From Ottelia alismoides (taxonomy: Eukaryota > Streptophyta > Magnoliopsida > Alismatales > Hydrocharitaceae), in the NCBI GenBank assembly GCA_037367405.1, contig JAZKJV010003278.1, positions 729,431 through 793,430 of the forward strand: a DNA stretch of 64,000 nt, in the 5' to 3' direction. Under the pieces are notes generated by a model. That model was not told the DNA's origin, made no database searches, and was given only the letters and a program-made list of their open reading frames with translations. A program made the translations under genes and the position numbers. Within the stretch, counting starts at the first letter, position 1; each line of letters begins with the position of its first letter. Shown here in pieces: positions 26,066-39,027 of this stretch.

Positions 26066-28985
26066 TTTTCTCTCGTTTCCTATCAGCGAGTTCCAATCCT
26101 TTTGTTAGAAATTTCTTCGTTCGTACCAAATCGCTTGCATAATCAAATCATGTTCTACAAGATCCCATATTATCCATACATCCTCCTTGCATTTATGTGG
26201 ATCAAAAATGATGAATGGGATTGTGGCACTCCACTTACCGCCAATGTGGAGGGATGCCTATGGAAGGCTACTTCGCTTCGCTGGATACGGAGGATCCCAG
26301 AGGAGAATCTTGCTATTTACCTGAGAATTCCAGGGCGCAAAATCCTGATGGTTGCCTTTCCCCTCAAACTCTCATCGCCAGAGGGGGTTGAAGGGGGTCT
26401 CTTTAGGCTTCTTTGGCACTTTTTCGCCATCTCTTCGCTCTGTACAGGAGCGCGGAGGGAGTAGGTGAAGCGTGTCATTCTCCATGGTACAAACGGCACA
26501 TCTACTTTGCCTCTTTGTTGGACCGCTGGCACGAACATAGTGATCTCTTACCAGGAAGAGGAAGCAATTCGAATTTTGATCTTGACATGTCGTTTCGTCC
26601 AAATATAATAAATAGTTAGTGAAGCTAGCAGGAAAGAGAAGCAAGTGAGAATCAATCTACTATACTATCGAATAGAAACTATATATTGATTTACCGATTA
26701 ACCTATGTCTTTCCCCCGCCTACATTTCCTTTCTTGCCTCAAATCTCTCTCGTGCATCCATGTGAAAAAGCAAGCATGTCAGCTGCCAGTTTCAAAGACA
26801 ACCCAGTACCAGCCAGTAATTCAACATGCGGCCCGGAACCCGCATCTATCGAGGGATCGCATATCTTTCAAGAGAGATGAACATGATGTGGTGAGAACAG
26901 AAGCACATGATTGCATGTGAGAGGTCACGAACATCCAACTCCGGGTGTATGGACGAGTTTCCAGTTCTACCATGAAAGCCGTAGGCTGAGCTGTCAGGAC
27001 CCTCACGCCAATCTGGCTTAGCCTCAGCTGAGTTTAGGGATTTCAGAGCAGGATGGATGGATGGATGTCTAGTATAGGGCCAGTAGATGTGCAAGTTCCC
27101 CAGGAAAAAAAGTGTTTTCTAGCCAGCAAGCAAGAAGCAAGTGATCCCCAGTTTCAAGAAAAGCGCGTGCAGGAACAAAAACAGTTCTCAATCTAGCAGA
27201 AATGGGGTAGTGGGGAGGATCAAAGCGGCTACATCTCCTTTCCATTCAAGAATTCTATTCTATGAAACTATATATATAAAACAACAAAGAGGGGAAAGAC
27301 CTTCACCAACCTCTTTGTGATATATAATAGGCGGTAGACATCTTCTTCGCTGACCTTCGCATCCTCTTTGAGAAGAAGACCGACTAACATCTCTCTTTCC
27401 ACGAGGAAGATCCGCAACCTGGCTTGAGTCCACTAGGTAGCCTGGCATGACCTGACATAGGAAAATCAGACTCTCTCTCACCCGCCTCCTCTCCTATCGG
27501 CTTCTCCAGAGGTCTCTTTGTCCTCTTATATAATTAGTAGTTGAAATGTATCTCCGCAGGAATGGAGGAGGCTTGGACTATTCTCGAAAAAAGCTGTCTC
27601 CCGAAGTCTTCGATGTTTTGGTACTGAGCGCGGATGTGTGACCTTTGGCTATATAATCATGCTCCTCTCCTGAGAGGAATCTCGAGGATTCACTGCACGC
27701 TAATGTTTACTTCCATTTTCCTCTGAAAGAATGAGGGAGATCAGAGCTACGTTTCGACATATAAGTTCCGAGACTAGCCAGAATTTGACATCCCCTCGCC
27801 ACTATATATATATATATATATGTATTCTGGATCCGAATACTTTTCAAAACCTAAAAAGCTCCGCTCCCTAGGGTGGGCTCAGTTGCAAGGTCTCATCCAT
27901 TTAGAGCTGGATGTGGTTTTCCAGTGGGGTCCTTTCTACCCTCTTTTTCTTTGGCAAAGTAAGATGTTATCTCTCCTTTAATTCAAGTTATGGGAAGTAG
28001 TAGATCCAATACGTGAAAGGTGAATATACTAAAGGGTGTCTTTCTTGTAAGAGACTTCACAGCTTGAGGTAGGCCTCGACTCCCCTCTCAAAGGTTTTTA
28101 CGGAAGGGCCCCTTCTTTTCTTTTGAAGTTGGGTGGTGCGAGCTTCCCCACTCAAACATGATAATTAGGGTTCTAGTCTAGTCCACTATCAAGAATCTTC
28201 TTGATCCTGATGGAAGCCAATCATGATCTATGTATAGACATGAGGGTTCGCTCCGAAGCTATAATGAAGGTAAGGAAGGAGGAGCAATAGATACATCTTC
28301 TCATTCCCTATCTCACCATGAAAAACGGACTAGCTAAAGAAACTACATAGTTCCCATCTATATATCTAAGGCACTGAGCCAAGTCGAGTCGAACTATATA
28401 TGTATATATCTAAGGCAGTGAGGCTAATCGATGCCCTTCCTTCATCCTCGTCTTCGTTGACGGAGACTACTCGTACTCACAGGTTTTTCGCGCTTTTTTC
28501 ACCTTTTTCCATCAGTCCCCAATATATAGAACTATATACGACGCTGCTCCAAATCGAGGCCCTTCTCTCTTCCGCCTTTTCCTATTCAGGTCGGCGGAGA
28601 CACTACTCTTTCAGTTCTTCCTCGTCAAAGCGGCGGGTTATTCTTTTTCCTTGCTTTGTAGTAGGTGAGTGGCGGTCTTCCACTTCCTAAGATGGCCTGA
28701 ATTACTAGTTTCAGCCCTTCTCCCTACCAACTAGATTCTGGTAGTTCGTCTGTTGTTGCTATATTCTAGTTGTTCATCGCTCTCCTTCACTCTTGGGACC
28801 AGGAAATGCGATTCTAAGCCAACAGCTCTCTGGTTTCCTAGGAGTCGAAGAGATCTCGAGGGAGACTCTCTCTCCCCCCCCCCCTCTTTTGAGGGAGGCA
28901 AACCCTACGAGACGTTAACCTTGCCGACTCACGTACCTCCTTGAACCTACTCGCACGCAGGAAGTCAGATCTTGTATTAGCTTTC
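26066..28985. other. Mitochondrial-like DNA block 2
   Basis: Composition and texture (balanced GC, purine runs, TATATA clusters) resemble block 1 and plant mitochondrial spacer DNA. No recognisable mitochondrial gene is found. Frames such as 26102-26464, 26413-26619 and 28400-28690 match nothing I know and overlap others in different frames. The edges are approximate: RT homology of copy C fades near 26065, and copy E coding begins near 28990. Less certain than block 1 because no gene fragment anchors it. Confidence 0.45.
27803..27821. repeat. (TA)n microsatellite
   Basis: About nine uninterrupted TA units in mitochondrial-like DNA. Confidence 0.85.
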
Positions 28986-28999
28986 AGTCGCGGTTTCTT

Positions 29000-29299
29000 T
29001 TGCAGGATGCCAAAGCTCCACAGTGGTCTCTTCTAGCTTTGCCATTAGTGCCTTCTCCTGACCTCTTTTTCCCTCCCAAATTCTTGTCGATCTTCACTCA
29101 GATGGGAATCACTTGTCTGTCTTATCTACCCACCGCCACAACCACAGTCACATTTTTCACCATCACTCCTACCGTTGTTGCATTGTTTGATTTTCCTCCC
29201 TTAGAACCCACTCTTGATTATTTGACCCAGTTAGTGGATCAAATGCAGAAGAGGATAGAGACACTCACTGAGCGGAGTAAGATGCACATTGTCTCTTGA
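29000..29299 (+). pseudogene. Possible Gag C-terminal fragment (copy E)
   Basis: A 99-codon frame that is Pro/Thr/Phe-rich and ends with YLTQLVDQMQKRIETLTE, resembling the short coiled segment near the end of Athila/Tat Gag (compare IDQLAQTLSDMKTQIMCLQE in copy A). No CCHC knuckle. Assigned mainly by position upstream of the protease. Confidence 0.4.
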
Positions 29300-29654
29300 C
29301 CTCATGGTGTAATGGAGTCATAAGAGGCCACCCATGGGAGATTACAGCCACCAAAATACAAAAAATGAGAAATAAAAAGCTAAAAAGATAGTAATGGAAG
29401 ATACCTAACCAGGACAAATTGTAAGGGTAGGTCACTTATGCCAACCCATTTGCCCACACATACACACACCACAGTTCCCACCATCCTACCTCTCAAGGAT
29501 GTTCTTGTACAACCTTCTAGTCACCCTTGTATACAAGCTAATTCTGACTTCTTCCCTAATAGGGAAGAAATAGAAAATTTATAAAAAAATATTATCTGAA
29601 CCGAAAGTGGTGGCTGATATTTAGGATATCATTAGTGCCCCACATTGCCAGGCC

Positions 29655-30271
29655 ATGTACTTGTCACTTGTACCAACAAAAAGAAAGAAGAGACATTGCA
29701 TTACTAAATGCCACTTTCTGACTAAGGCTACTACCCATGCTATCACCCATCGTCTGCCCAATAAGAAAAGGGACTCTGGTACACCCTTCACTAGATGTGA
29801 CATTTCTGACCATCATTTTGATCACACTCTCCTAGATAGTGGTGCATCGATTAATATGATACCCTCCTCATTTATCGATACAAATAATCTTTGGCCTCTA
29901 AAAAACCATGATGATTTGTCAGTTCTAATAAATTAATAAAGAGGTCGAATGGTATTCTTGAAAACATTGTCATTCAGATCCAAGGCATGAGCAACACTAT
30001 AGACTTTGTTGTATTGCCCATGGAGACCTCCACCTCAGTGGAGCGCACTCCAATTATCTTGGGTCGGCCTTTTCTCACTATTGTAGAGGCTGTTATGAAT
30101 TATGGATCTGGAGAGATATGCTTTCGTTCCAACAACGAGAGCATTCTAATTGAAATGATCACTACAGCAACTGCCACTCATAAACCCACCCCTGATGAGA
30201 GTGTATCTTTGTCAGGCGATGTAGAGGACTATGACCATGTTGCTCAGATATGTTTGTTTTACCATAGATGA
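29655..30271 (+). pseudogene. Aspartic protease region (copy E)
   Basis: The first frame (29655-29936) carries LDSGASINMIPSS at 29832-29867. This is the retroviral-type aspartic protease active site D-S/T-G-A, fully kept here. A stop and shift follow, and the second frame (29987-30271) gives IDFVVLPMETS and TPIILGRPFLTIVEAVMNYG, the flap and ILGRPFL core of the fold. The enzyme would cut the element's polyprotein in the virus-like particle. The frames do not join, and the pol sequence after it is deleted. Confidence 0.8.
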
Positions 30272-30308
30272 TACTGAGATCCGAGGACTATGACCATGTT
30301 GCTCAGAT
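30224..30308. repeat. 26-bp direct repeat at the copy E deletion
   Basis: GAGGACTATGACCATGTTGC plus six more bases occurs at 30224-30249 and again, identically, at 30283-30308, a 59-bp offset. It sits where protease coding ends and the 3' non-coding region begins. Confidence 0.9.
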
Positions 30309-30309
30309 C

Positions 30310-31152
30310 ACTACACTCACTTCTGTGTAAATAAGTGTATGTACACCTTTCACTAACCTTTATCACAAATCTCTAAAATTTTCAAAACATATAAAAAATT
30401 GCAAAATGTTTTCAGAAAGCCCCTAAAAATTTGCAGACTTTTTCAAAAATCCATAAAAAGTTCAAAATCACAAAATTGTTTTATAAAAAGATTTTTCTGA
30501 AATGCGTATGCATTTTTCGGAATGTTGTAGACAATTGAACAAGTCTAAATAAAGTCTGAACATTGGATCTTGGTCAAGCCTTAATCCACTTTGTTTCAAA
30601 GGAACCTATTAAGAACTGGAATTGAGATGCATCAGATCGCTTTGACTTAATTCTTTAGGTTCTATGAGACTGTGTTCATGAGTCGATTCAATGTGCCTAA
30701 CTAGAACCTTTCATGTCATCGGTACGACTCTTAAGACAATGGCTTGACTTGAGACCTTACACTTAACACTTAGCACAACCAAATGGATTGTTAAAACATC
30801 TTGGAGTCTAAGTCGAGACGATACTAGGCCGCTTCGTCAAGGGTAGCTTAGGAACCATTCTTAGGGACTTCCAAAATAGGTACTTCAACCCTCTATTCTT
30901 TTGGTAGCATGGACATCTATTGATTCAAGAATGGATTGAAATAAAGCATCGGATGAGGAATGGTCTGCTAGCACAATTTTTCCAAGACCCCAAAACATGG
31001 ACGGAACAAAAGAATCTATATCCGTCAGGGCAAAACAACAATGCAGAGCAATGCCAAATGAAGAAATATCCAAAAAGAAGCCTATAACAAAAATTCCAAA
31101 ATTTTTGAGCTTCCAAAAAAGGCATGCTTCTTGATGGAGACATGGTCACAGA
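30310..31152 (+). repeat. Partial 3' non-coding region of copy E
   Basis: AAAATTTTC/TTGCAAAA-type low-complexity sequence (30355-30520) and downstream words such as GGTTCTATGAG and CATGAGTCGATT match, in reverse, the LTR-proximal half of the non-coding region in A, B, C and D. The long stem-loop and hairpin array are missing. The polypurine tract before the LTR is degraded (GATGGAGACATGG). Confidence 0.6.
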
Positions 31153-34024
31153 TGAACCATGATTCACATCCTTCATTCTTGTATTTTAGTAGAAATCCCT
31201 ATGCAAAATACTTGTAAATATATATTAAATCCAATAAAGTACCATCGTGCATGCATCGGTTAATGTTGTGTAATTAGCATTTATTTATTCAAAATAAATG
31301 AATAAAGAAGAAAAGAAAAAGGAAAGAAATAAAAGAAGGCTATAATTATGTAATAAGTACAGACTGACCCGAACCCCGAGACTAGGCCAGGCATTGGAAT
31401 GGTGGACAAGGAATAAAGTACGGGGAGATAGGGTTCTTAATTTATAAACATCCAGAAAACCCAAAAATACCTTGTATACATTGTTCATCACGTATTTTGT
31501 ATAATTCATGTGCATTTTTGTAAATATGTATATTGTATATATCTTGTATTATTTTATTTCTCAACAAAACATCCTCAAATTAAATTATTCCCTTAATAAA
31601 ACTTGCATAAAATTTTATGTAAACAATAAAAAAAATTGCATAAATAAGTTGTGTATAGAATAAAAGGTACAACACTCAGAAAAAGCTGTAAAACAAGAAT
31701 AAAATGATCAATGCCTTCTCCTTATAAACCCAAATTGAACCAAACTCAATTTCATTGTATTTTAACTAAAATTAGCTTTAAAATAAAGATGGTTTCATAA
31801 TTTTTAGAGTTACGGTTTGAAATTCGACTTTTTGGGAGGGTTGTTTGTATAGTGTACTATATTTATACTTATATATATATATTTATTGATATTTATTTTT
31901 TAAAATTTTGCACATATTATTTTTAAAAAATATTTGTACATATTGTATTTATTTTATATAAAATGCAAACAAAAATAATAAAATTTAAAACAAATAAAAA
32001 TTAAAATAATCTAATTATTGTACATATATATCATTTATCTACATTGTCATTATATTTATTTATTTAACCTATTAAATTAATTCAAAAAATAAATTAACAT
32101 TTAATTAAAATACTTTATTTATTGTGTAAATAAATACAATATAAAATACTATGTATATTTGTAAAAATTAATAAAATTAAAAATATGTATATAATATATA
32201 AGTATATTATAGTTGTACATGTTAATGTAAATCGTATATAGTTTTGAATATATTGTTAAAATTATTATAAATCACAAAAAACAATTTATAAAATAAATAA
32301 AAATTCTTAATTTGGTTCCTTTTTTAATATTCATTTTCTATTTTCATTTGATTTTTCTTTTATTTTTGAAATCTGAATTTTCTTATTGGTCAACACGGGT
32401 TCATTGACCCAGGTTAACCATTCCCCCTCCCAGGTCCGAACTGGGCGAACTTCGTCGTCCCGATTTCTTCTATTTTTCTAGATAGAGTCCCATTACCATT
32501 TACCTCGGATTGCGAACCTCGTTGCTCCTGGAAGATCCACGACCTTCATGGATATCTAAGAGGGTCTGAATTCCCCTCAATTTACGTGAAGATTCCCGAT
32601 TCTTCCAGACACCTGGGGAACCCTATAAATCATTTCATTCCCTTCTGTCGCATCATAGTTTTCTACTCACCACATTTTTCCTCCACCTGATCTTGTAGCC
32701 AATGATAGGGTCATCGTCGGAGTTCGATGGGCACTAGAGTTATGCTGGTTAAGTCAGACCAATTACGTGGTTGGACGTCTCCACTGAGTCAAGCCTCTTC
32801 CACCTCCCGCTGTGAAATCGTGGCCATTATCCCTCCGTCACTCCCATGTTCTCCGCCTTCCATTTCCATAGCATCAAGTACCTTCTATCTTTCCCATTTC
32901 ACAGTTCTTTTTTTGATTTCATCAATATGTCGCAGTCCACCTTTCTAACTTCGACAAACATGTTAGAGGCTCATCTCCCACATCCATCCACTCTGATATC
33001 TACATTGTATCGCCCTCCATCTCGTATCGTGCCCTCATCATCCTAATCCTCGCTCATAGGAGCGAGATTAGGCTCCGACCTCCCTGCTCCACCATCGCTA
33101 GAGGTTAAACACCCATCTGTATTGCTTCCTTCGTTGTTTTAGACAATAACCCAGGCCGAAGATTCGTCCCTAAGTTGTGAATATCCGTACAGGTCCAGGT
33201 ACGCAAAGGAGTACCATTTCCACCCTCAATTGAGCTGGCAGAGTAGCTCCAGGTGTCTTCTTCTCTAGATCTTCCTCGAGCTGCATCCCATGTCATCGAA
33301 GCCCTCTACCCGACACGGATCCACTCTAGCAAGTTGTTGGACCTCTTTATTGGTTGATCATACCAAAGCATTGCCATAGATTTACGATCGAAGTTCAACC
33401 AGCGACCCCTTCTTGTTGTTGGTCCAGCGCCCCTCATATCCGTCGGATGGAGTCGCATACACCAGATTAGATCCGTACCACCCATTCCAGCCCTTTTCAG
33501 AGCTGCCAGATCTTTTCCACCAGTGCATCAGACACACATGTCACACTTTTCACCTGACCGTCTGATCTACAGCAGCATACCATTAGAGTTGTTTGCTAGT
33601 GCCATGTCCTTGCACCGTCAGATCTTTCCTATGCTTCATCAGAATAGTTAGAGCCTCACGCACGCCCCACGTGCCTGTTTGCTTTCTACCATGCCATTCC
33701 TTTTATATCATTATATATAATAATTGTAAAAGTTAGTTTTGAACATTTGTAGTAAGGACCTCATGTGTTTTCATAATTGCAACTTAGTCTTGTCGAACCG
33801 CACTTACGAGCATGTTTACTTGTTTTATTTGGGTATTTTTCTTTTTCACCATGATGTTTTATGTGTTAATGAAATAGATTTACCTTTTTGAATTACATTT
33901 ATGCCCGTGTATGCCTAAACTCACGTGAAATGCTCGTTCTAGCTTGGATTTTTGTACTTTGGCCACTGAATTTTTTATTGCATGTTATTGTTTGGCCTTG
34001 AGACTTAAAATAATCGTTATTAGG
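31153..34024 (+). repeat. LTR of copy E, 3'-truncated
   Basis: Begins near TGAACCATGATTCACATCC, aligned with the minus-strand TGATGAATCCCTGATTCTC start in copy A. AT-rich U3 runs to about 32380, then a GC-rich block with promoter signals (32388-32640) to about 33700, then AT-rich sequence up to 34024. Compared with copy D, roughly 560 bp of the end are missing: D's LTR edge follows directly. A plus frame at 32727-32948 is not conserved. Confidence 0.65.
32388..32640 (+). promoter_or_regulatory. LTR promoter of copy E: paired W-box-like motifs and TATA
   Basis: GGTCAA at 32388 and TTGACC at 32404 lie 224 bp before CCCTATAAAT (32631-32640). TTGAC is the core bound by plant WRKY regulators. The same arrangement occurs in copies A and D. 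Function is inferred. Confidence 0.5.
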
Positions 34025-37015
34025 TTGATGATCAGTCGAACAACTCAGGTAAAGTATGAAATTAATCGAATGTCATTGTGACCCAAATTAATCAACACAA
34101 TCAACGATAAAAATCAACCACTCATAAAATCAATCAATCAATGTAAGCGGCTTCACTATTTTGTTTACATGGTATAGCGACCAGGGTCTAACACAAGGAT
34201 CACTATTGAAAAACTAAATAGTCAGATTTCGGGAAAAAAATATTTTGGCGGCTTTTAAGTTTTCAAATTTTAGTTTTTAATAAAATATAAACAAGCACAA
34301 AAGATAAAAGACACACACATCAAGGTCTTTTTATATTTTTCAAAATTGCCAAAAAACTTCAGAAAATTGTAATAAAAAATATTTTTGGGTTTTTTAGGTC
34401 TTATATTGTTTTGGTAATTTTTATGGATTTTTCCGATTTCTTTGTGAATATCTAAAAATCAAATAGTGATAAAAATGACAGACAGTACAAACCAAAATTA
34501 CCACGTAAATAACAAGCAAGTAGGAGCTAACAAGTATTTTTGTAGAATTTTTAGGTCTAATTTACTATTTATTTCACCTAATAAAATACAAGAAACTAAA
34601 AACAGTTTACAAGGACCCAAATGAAAATATTTCACTTTCCAAGGCCAAGCAAATAACAGATTCACAAAGCACATGTGTCACGTGATCCATGAAGTCAGGG
34701 GCATAAATGCAAATATTTGAAACTTGACATTCATTTTGTAATAGATAAAAGATTCAGGACATAAGTTGCAAATATCCCAATAGAACACGTGGGAACACAC
34801 GTGGCTCACACTCGATTGGATTGAAATGCAAATATAAAAATAAGAGGATCCAAATTGCAAATGTGTTTAACTACACATTTTATTTACTAGACTAAAGCAA
34901 AAATAAGAAAACATGCAAAAATAACAAAGAAATATACCTCGAGGGCACGTGATGCACACATGGGGGCTCTGAAGGTTTTGATTATCTTATGCAAAAGAAT
35001 CTGACAGCTTAGAGATGGTCGAGGACGTGCGGTCAGATCTGTTGCGTCAGACATGATCTAACGGTCTGCAAGGCTGCTTGTCGGGCGACTCATATGAGCG
35101 GCCCAAAAATGATCCGCGTGTCACGATAAGATGCTAATAGAAGGCTCGGATCAAGTATAGGATAAAACTCCAGATCGAACGACAGAAAAAGGTGGCTGGA
35201 AGAACTAGCATCTGGCAAACTTTGCCTGAGCGTGGAGGATGATCCACGGCTCCAATGAAGCTACTGAGGAGTCGAGCATAGTCGTGGGAGCTCTCCGCAT
35301 TGAGTGGGCGGCTCAAATGAGGGGATGATCGGTAGGATGAATGGGATAGTGGTCCTCCGCCTGTAGCTACTCTGCCTGAGCAGTTGGGGCTCTAAATGGT
35401 CTTCCCCGCACGTCTCAAAGTTGCAGGTGTATTCCTGGCTCGAAGACCAAGCTTCAGCGATGGTTATTTTGCGATATAAGGAAGGGAAGCAGTGGTGTAT
35501 GAGGGGCGACTTCCGATGATCGTGGAGGAGGGAAGTCAAGCCTTAATCCTAGCCTAAAGACCGAGTCCAAGGGGGTGAGGTTACGCGAGGAGATGGACGA
35601 TGATTCATGAATCGATTCGTGGGGGGAAATGGTTGATGTAGTGTTCCGACCGACTAACCAGAGCAGGTGAGCCGCAGCGACGATGGAGGGTGAAATCAAA
35701 GTGAATGTTGAAATGGGTGATATGATGGATACCTGAAGATACTTATGAGCTTAGGAGCTCCGGGTGATGTGGTTGGTGAGGTAATGGCCTCAACTGTGTT
35801 GCGACAAACTACGGATGCTTCACGCGACGGAGGTCTGGCATGTGGCTTGAGAGCCGTTGATTCAGCACTAATCCGAGCTCCGAAGGTTGCTCCAGGTAGT
35901 TGTCACTCAACTGGAGGTAGCTAGGTGTAAACGGGTGGCAAGGAACGAGCTGATGTGCGCTGGAAGCAGAAGAGAGTTTATATAGGCGTGCTAGAGGATC
36001 TAGAAGGATCGATGAGGGATATGAAACTCTTACCTGATCCGACTGTGCCTAGGGATCTGCGAGGATTGCGGATCCTAGCAATGTATGCCAGCGGTGGAAT
36101 TGAGGCCAAAGGAGGTCGGGGTTGATTGGGAAAAATCCGAGAAAATGCTCAGGCGAGCTAGAGTCGAGTCGACCCCGCCGGGGAGGAGTTTTACCAGGGT
36201 CAACGATCCTATGTGGACCAATCATAATGCATAATGTACGAAAATGAGATAATACTAAATATAAAATAGTAAATTATTTTAAGAAAAGAAGTATAAATTA
36301 AAAAATGTTTATTATTTTATAAACTATTTTCCTATTATTTTTAATTATTTTTATGAAAAAAAAATAGGGTATAAAGTATATTGTGTTATATATAGGTATA
36401 TTATATGTATTATGTACAAGTATTATTATTTTATTATTTTTACAAAAATACTTTTTATTTTATATTTTATTTATTTACAAAAAATTTGAGGAATACAAAA
36501 TAGTTTTTATTGATTTTTATAAATTAATTAAGGTTGTAAAAGAAATGGGTATTGTATTATATATACGTGGTTTTCGTACAATGAATTGAGGATTTTATTT
36601 TATGTTTCCTGAATTTTATTTTATTTTTATATTATTATTATCGCTATATACAAGTATTTTATAAAAAATAAGATATTTTTATTTTGTCAAAATAAATATA
36701 AATAATTATTTGCACAAGTATAGGTGGTATGTACAATATACAGTGTACCATCATCTCTCTCTACTTATTCTTTTGCAATTAAGTCAAGTCTTGACCATCT
36801 TTTGGGATTTTCGGTCACAATGTATTTATTCTAAATAAATCATTCTTTTTCTTTTCTCTTTATTCTTTTATTTTTGAGAAATAAGTGTTAATTATGCATT
36901 ATTAAATATGACATGCATAATGTTATTTTAATATATTTACAGGTATTTATAGATGATTTTGCTAAAATATAGAGCTACAATGAAAGAATAAAGAATGAGA
37001 ATTGTAGATTCATCA
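34025..37015 (-). repeat. 3' LTR of copy D (2991 bp)
   Basis: Bounded by TGATGA (34025) and TCATCA (37010-37015), a perfect 6-bp inverted repeat. The PPT (CCCCCTATACTT on the plus strand) follows at 37017. It aligns with the copy A LTRs at both ends. U3 (36230-37015) is AT-rich; the part of about 34950-36230 is GC-rich. Confidence 0.85.
35977..36203 (-). promoter_or_regulatory. LTR promoter of copy D
   Basis: On the minus strand, CGTTGACC (36198-36205) lies 212 bp upstream of CCTATATAAA (35977-35986), and an ATTGG (CCAAT-type) motif is at about 36218. This matches the layout in copies A and E. Confidence 0.5.
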
Positions 37016-39027
37016 TCCCCCTATACTTTACCTTTGCTAGTCCCTTATCAAACACTTAATTGAAGAAGAAGAGGTGATAAAAAAGAAAAAAACCAAAGTT
37101 GAATATTAAACTTACCTCCATTAAATTGGAGTACGGAGATCAGTCAGACCTTTGGATTATTAGTTTGGCAGAACCTTATTAAGAAATAGGTTTTAGACTC
37201 AACAACCTCCAAGTTCCACAGTTCTATGGTCAGGACTCCTTAATAACTAGGTCAGAACTAGTCTACATATGCAAATTCTAATGAATATTAATCTTTCCTT
37301 GTACTCTGTAAGTGATATGTAGCTCCCCACCTCAGAAATGGCAAAGAAATAACCTCCCTCAAGAAGGTAACTCTAATCCCCCATTCTAGTAGCTCTTACC
37401 TCAAGGAGTAGGGTATCCCCTTCTAAGTTCAAGTGCAACCAGATCAAGAAGAGGGGAGAAAGAAGAAAACGGATCGTGACCAGTGTACCCATGTATCCCC
37501 TGGAGATTAACAAGTGTAGCTAAGTGTCCAGCTGCAAGCTTCCATGAGATGAGAAGGTGGAATACATAAGCTTTGCTTATTCACTATATACACTCTGGCG
37601 GGCATTTTATTTTCAATCAGGCATGTCCCTCTTTTTTTGGAGTTTTTCAAATTTTGCATTTTTTTATGTGCATATGTACAACATATCTACATGATGCAGA
37701 ATATACATAAGGAGTTTTTCTTCTTGAGCAACTAGACTATCCCTCTTTTGCAGCATTATTGCAACCTACAGACTCCTATCTTTAGACCTCAATGCCACTA
37801 GACCGGATTGAGGCGCACATACCTCCCTAGAGGAAGATGAGAGGTTCCGTCTCATAGTACTCCCCTCGTATGCTACCCCAAGCCAAAGGATTATGCCTCC
37901 TCACTACCTCATCCGTGTTGAGCTATGTGTACGTTTTTAATTGTTCTACATAGGCTCATCAAGATGACATGTGAACATAGCCTAGTCGACTCAAAGAAAT
38001 AATACACTAAGGACGTGAAAAGTCTTAACCCCAAATTCTATAAGGTTACTCTGAGGTTAAGTGGATTAAGGTCTTAACCAACCTCCATTTTTCAATTTAA
38101 TTCTATACTGGTTTAAATGTCAACCAAGATTTTGAAGAAAGCAGGTATATACAAAACTCTTTTTGTGAAAATTTTAAAAAATATGTAAATTTTTATGGAA
38201 ATTTTTGAATGCAAGAAAGAAGGAAAAAGATTTGTAAAATATTTTTACAAACATTTACAAACAATTTTTTGTGCATGTATCTATTTTCAAATATTTTTCC
38301 AAATATTTTGTACTATATTTATAATTTTTATATGCAAATATTTACAATAAATTTTCAATAAAAAAACATTTTTGCAAATTTTTATGCAAAAATAATTTTT
38401 ACAAAAGGCTTTTACAAACATTTATGTAAGAGACATATTAAAAATTTAAATATTTTGTGATTTTTAGACATTATAAATACACATACAAAGTACGAGTTAT
38501 GGCTAAAGTATACATACATTATATACAACCCCCCCATACTTAGCTCGAATGATGTCCTCAGAGTGATCAAAGAGCGATGAAAGAAGACATAACTCTTGCT
38601 TAGTATGGGGAAGTGAAAAGAATGCTATACGATAGTGACAAATGAAAGAATATAATGAATCTAAGGAATTGGGGCCGGTGATCCCCTTATACTTAGGATC
38701 AAATAATCCTAAGTATAGAAAATTGTACAGAAGGGGAAAACCGAAGAAAAGGATGTACAGGTATTACCTCCTCTATACTTAGGGTAAAATATCTCTAAGT
38801 ATATTAGGTAGCAGAATAGAGGTAATTAAATCAAATGAATAATTACATGTCAGGTACCACCCCTATACTTAGGGCAAAGTGTCCCCTAAGTATAACACAA
38901 TCATAAGTCGAAGATGGAGTATCAGACAAAAAGAATGAATGATATGGACCATATGGATCTATATAGCTACGGAGAAGAAGTAATAATCAGGTATAAGATG
39001 CAAATGATGTGAGTCAAAGATCACATC
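37016..39027 (-). repeat. 3' non-coding region of copy D with stem-loop array
   Basis: Runs from the pol stop (39028) to the LTR. The PPT is at 37017-37028. A TTTTACAAA-like low-complexity segment lies at 38170-38440. A long stem-loop starts at 38530, with outer arms CCCCATACTTAGC and GCTTAGTATGGGG closing near 38609. Three hairpins follow at 38688-38717 (12 bp perfect), 38775-38803 (one mismatch) and 38864-38894 (11 bp perfect). No env-like frame. The same order is found in A, B and C. Confidence 0.8.

Larger units (their letters stand above)
28986..34024 (+). mobile_element. Ty3/gypsy copy E (plus strand, internally deleted)
   Basis: The only gypsy copy on the plus strand. It holds a possible Gag end (29000-29299), protease (29655-30271), part of the 3' non-coding region (30310-31152) and an LTR (31153-34024). 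RT, RNase H, integrase and the first half of the 3' non-coding region are missing between 30308 and 30355. The 5' end is lost against mitochondrial-like DNA. The LTR is cut by the outer edge of copy D at 34025. Confidence 0.75.

Noticed and set aside
26102..26464. 120-codon frame as a mitochondrial gene
   Set aside because: No similarity to any mitochondrial protein I know, and a rival frame covers the same bases on the other strand.
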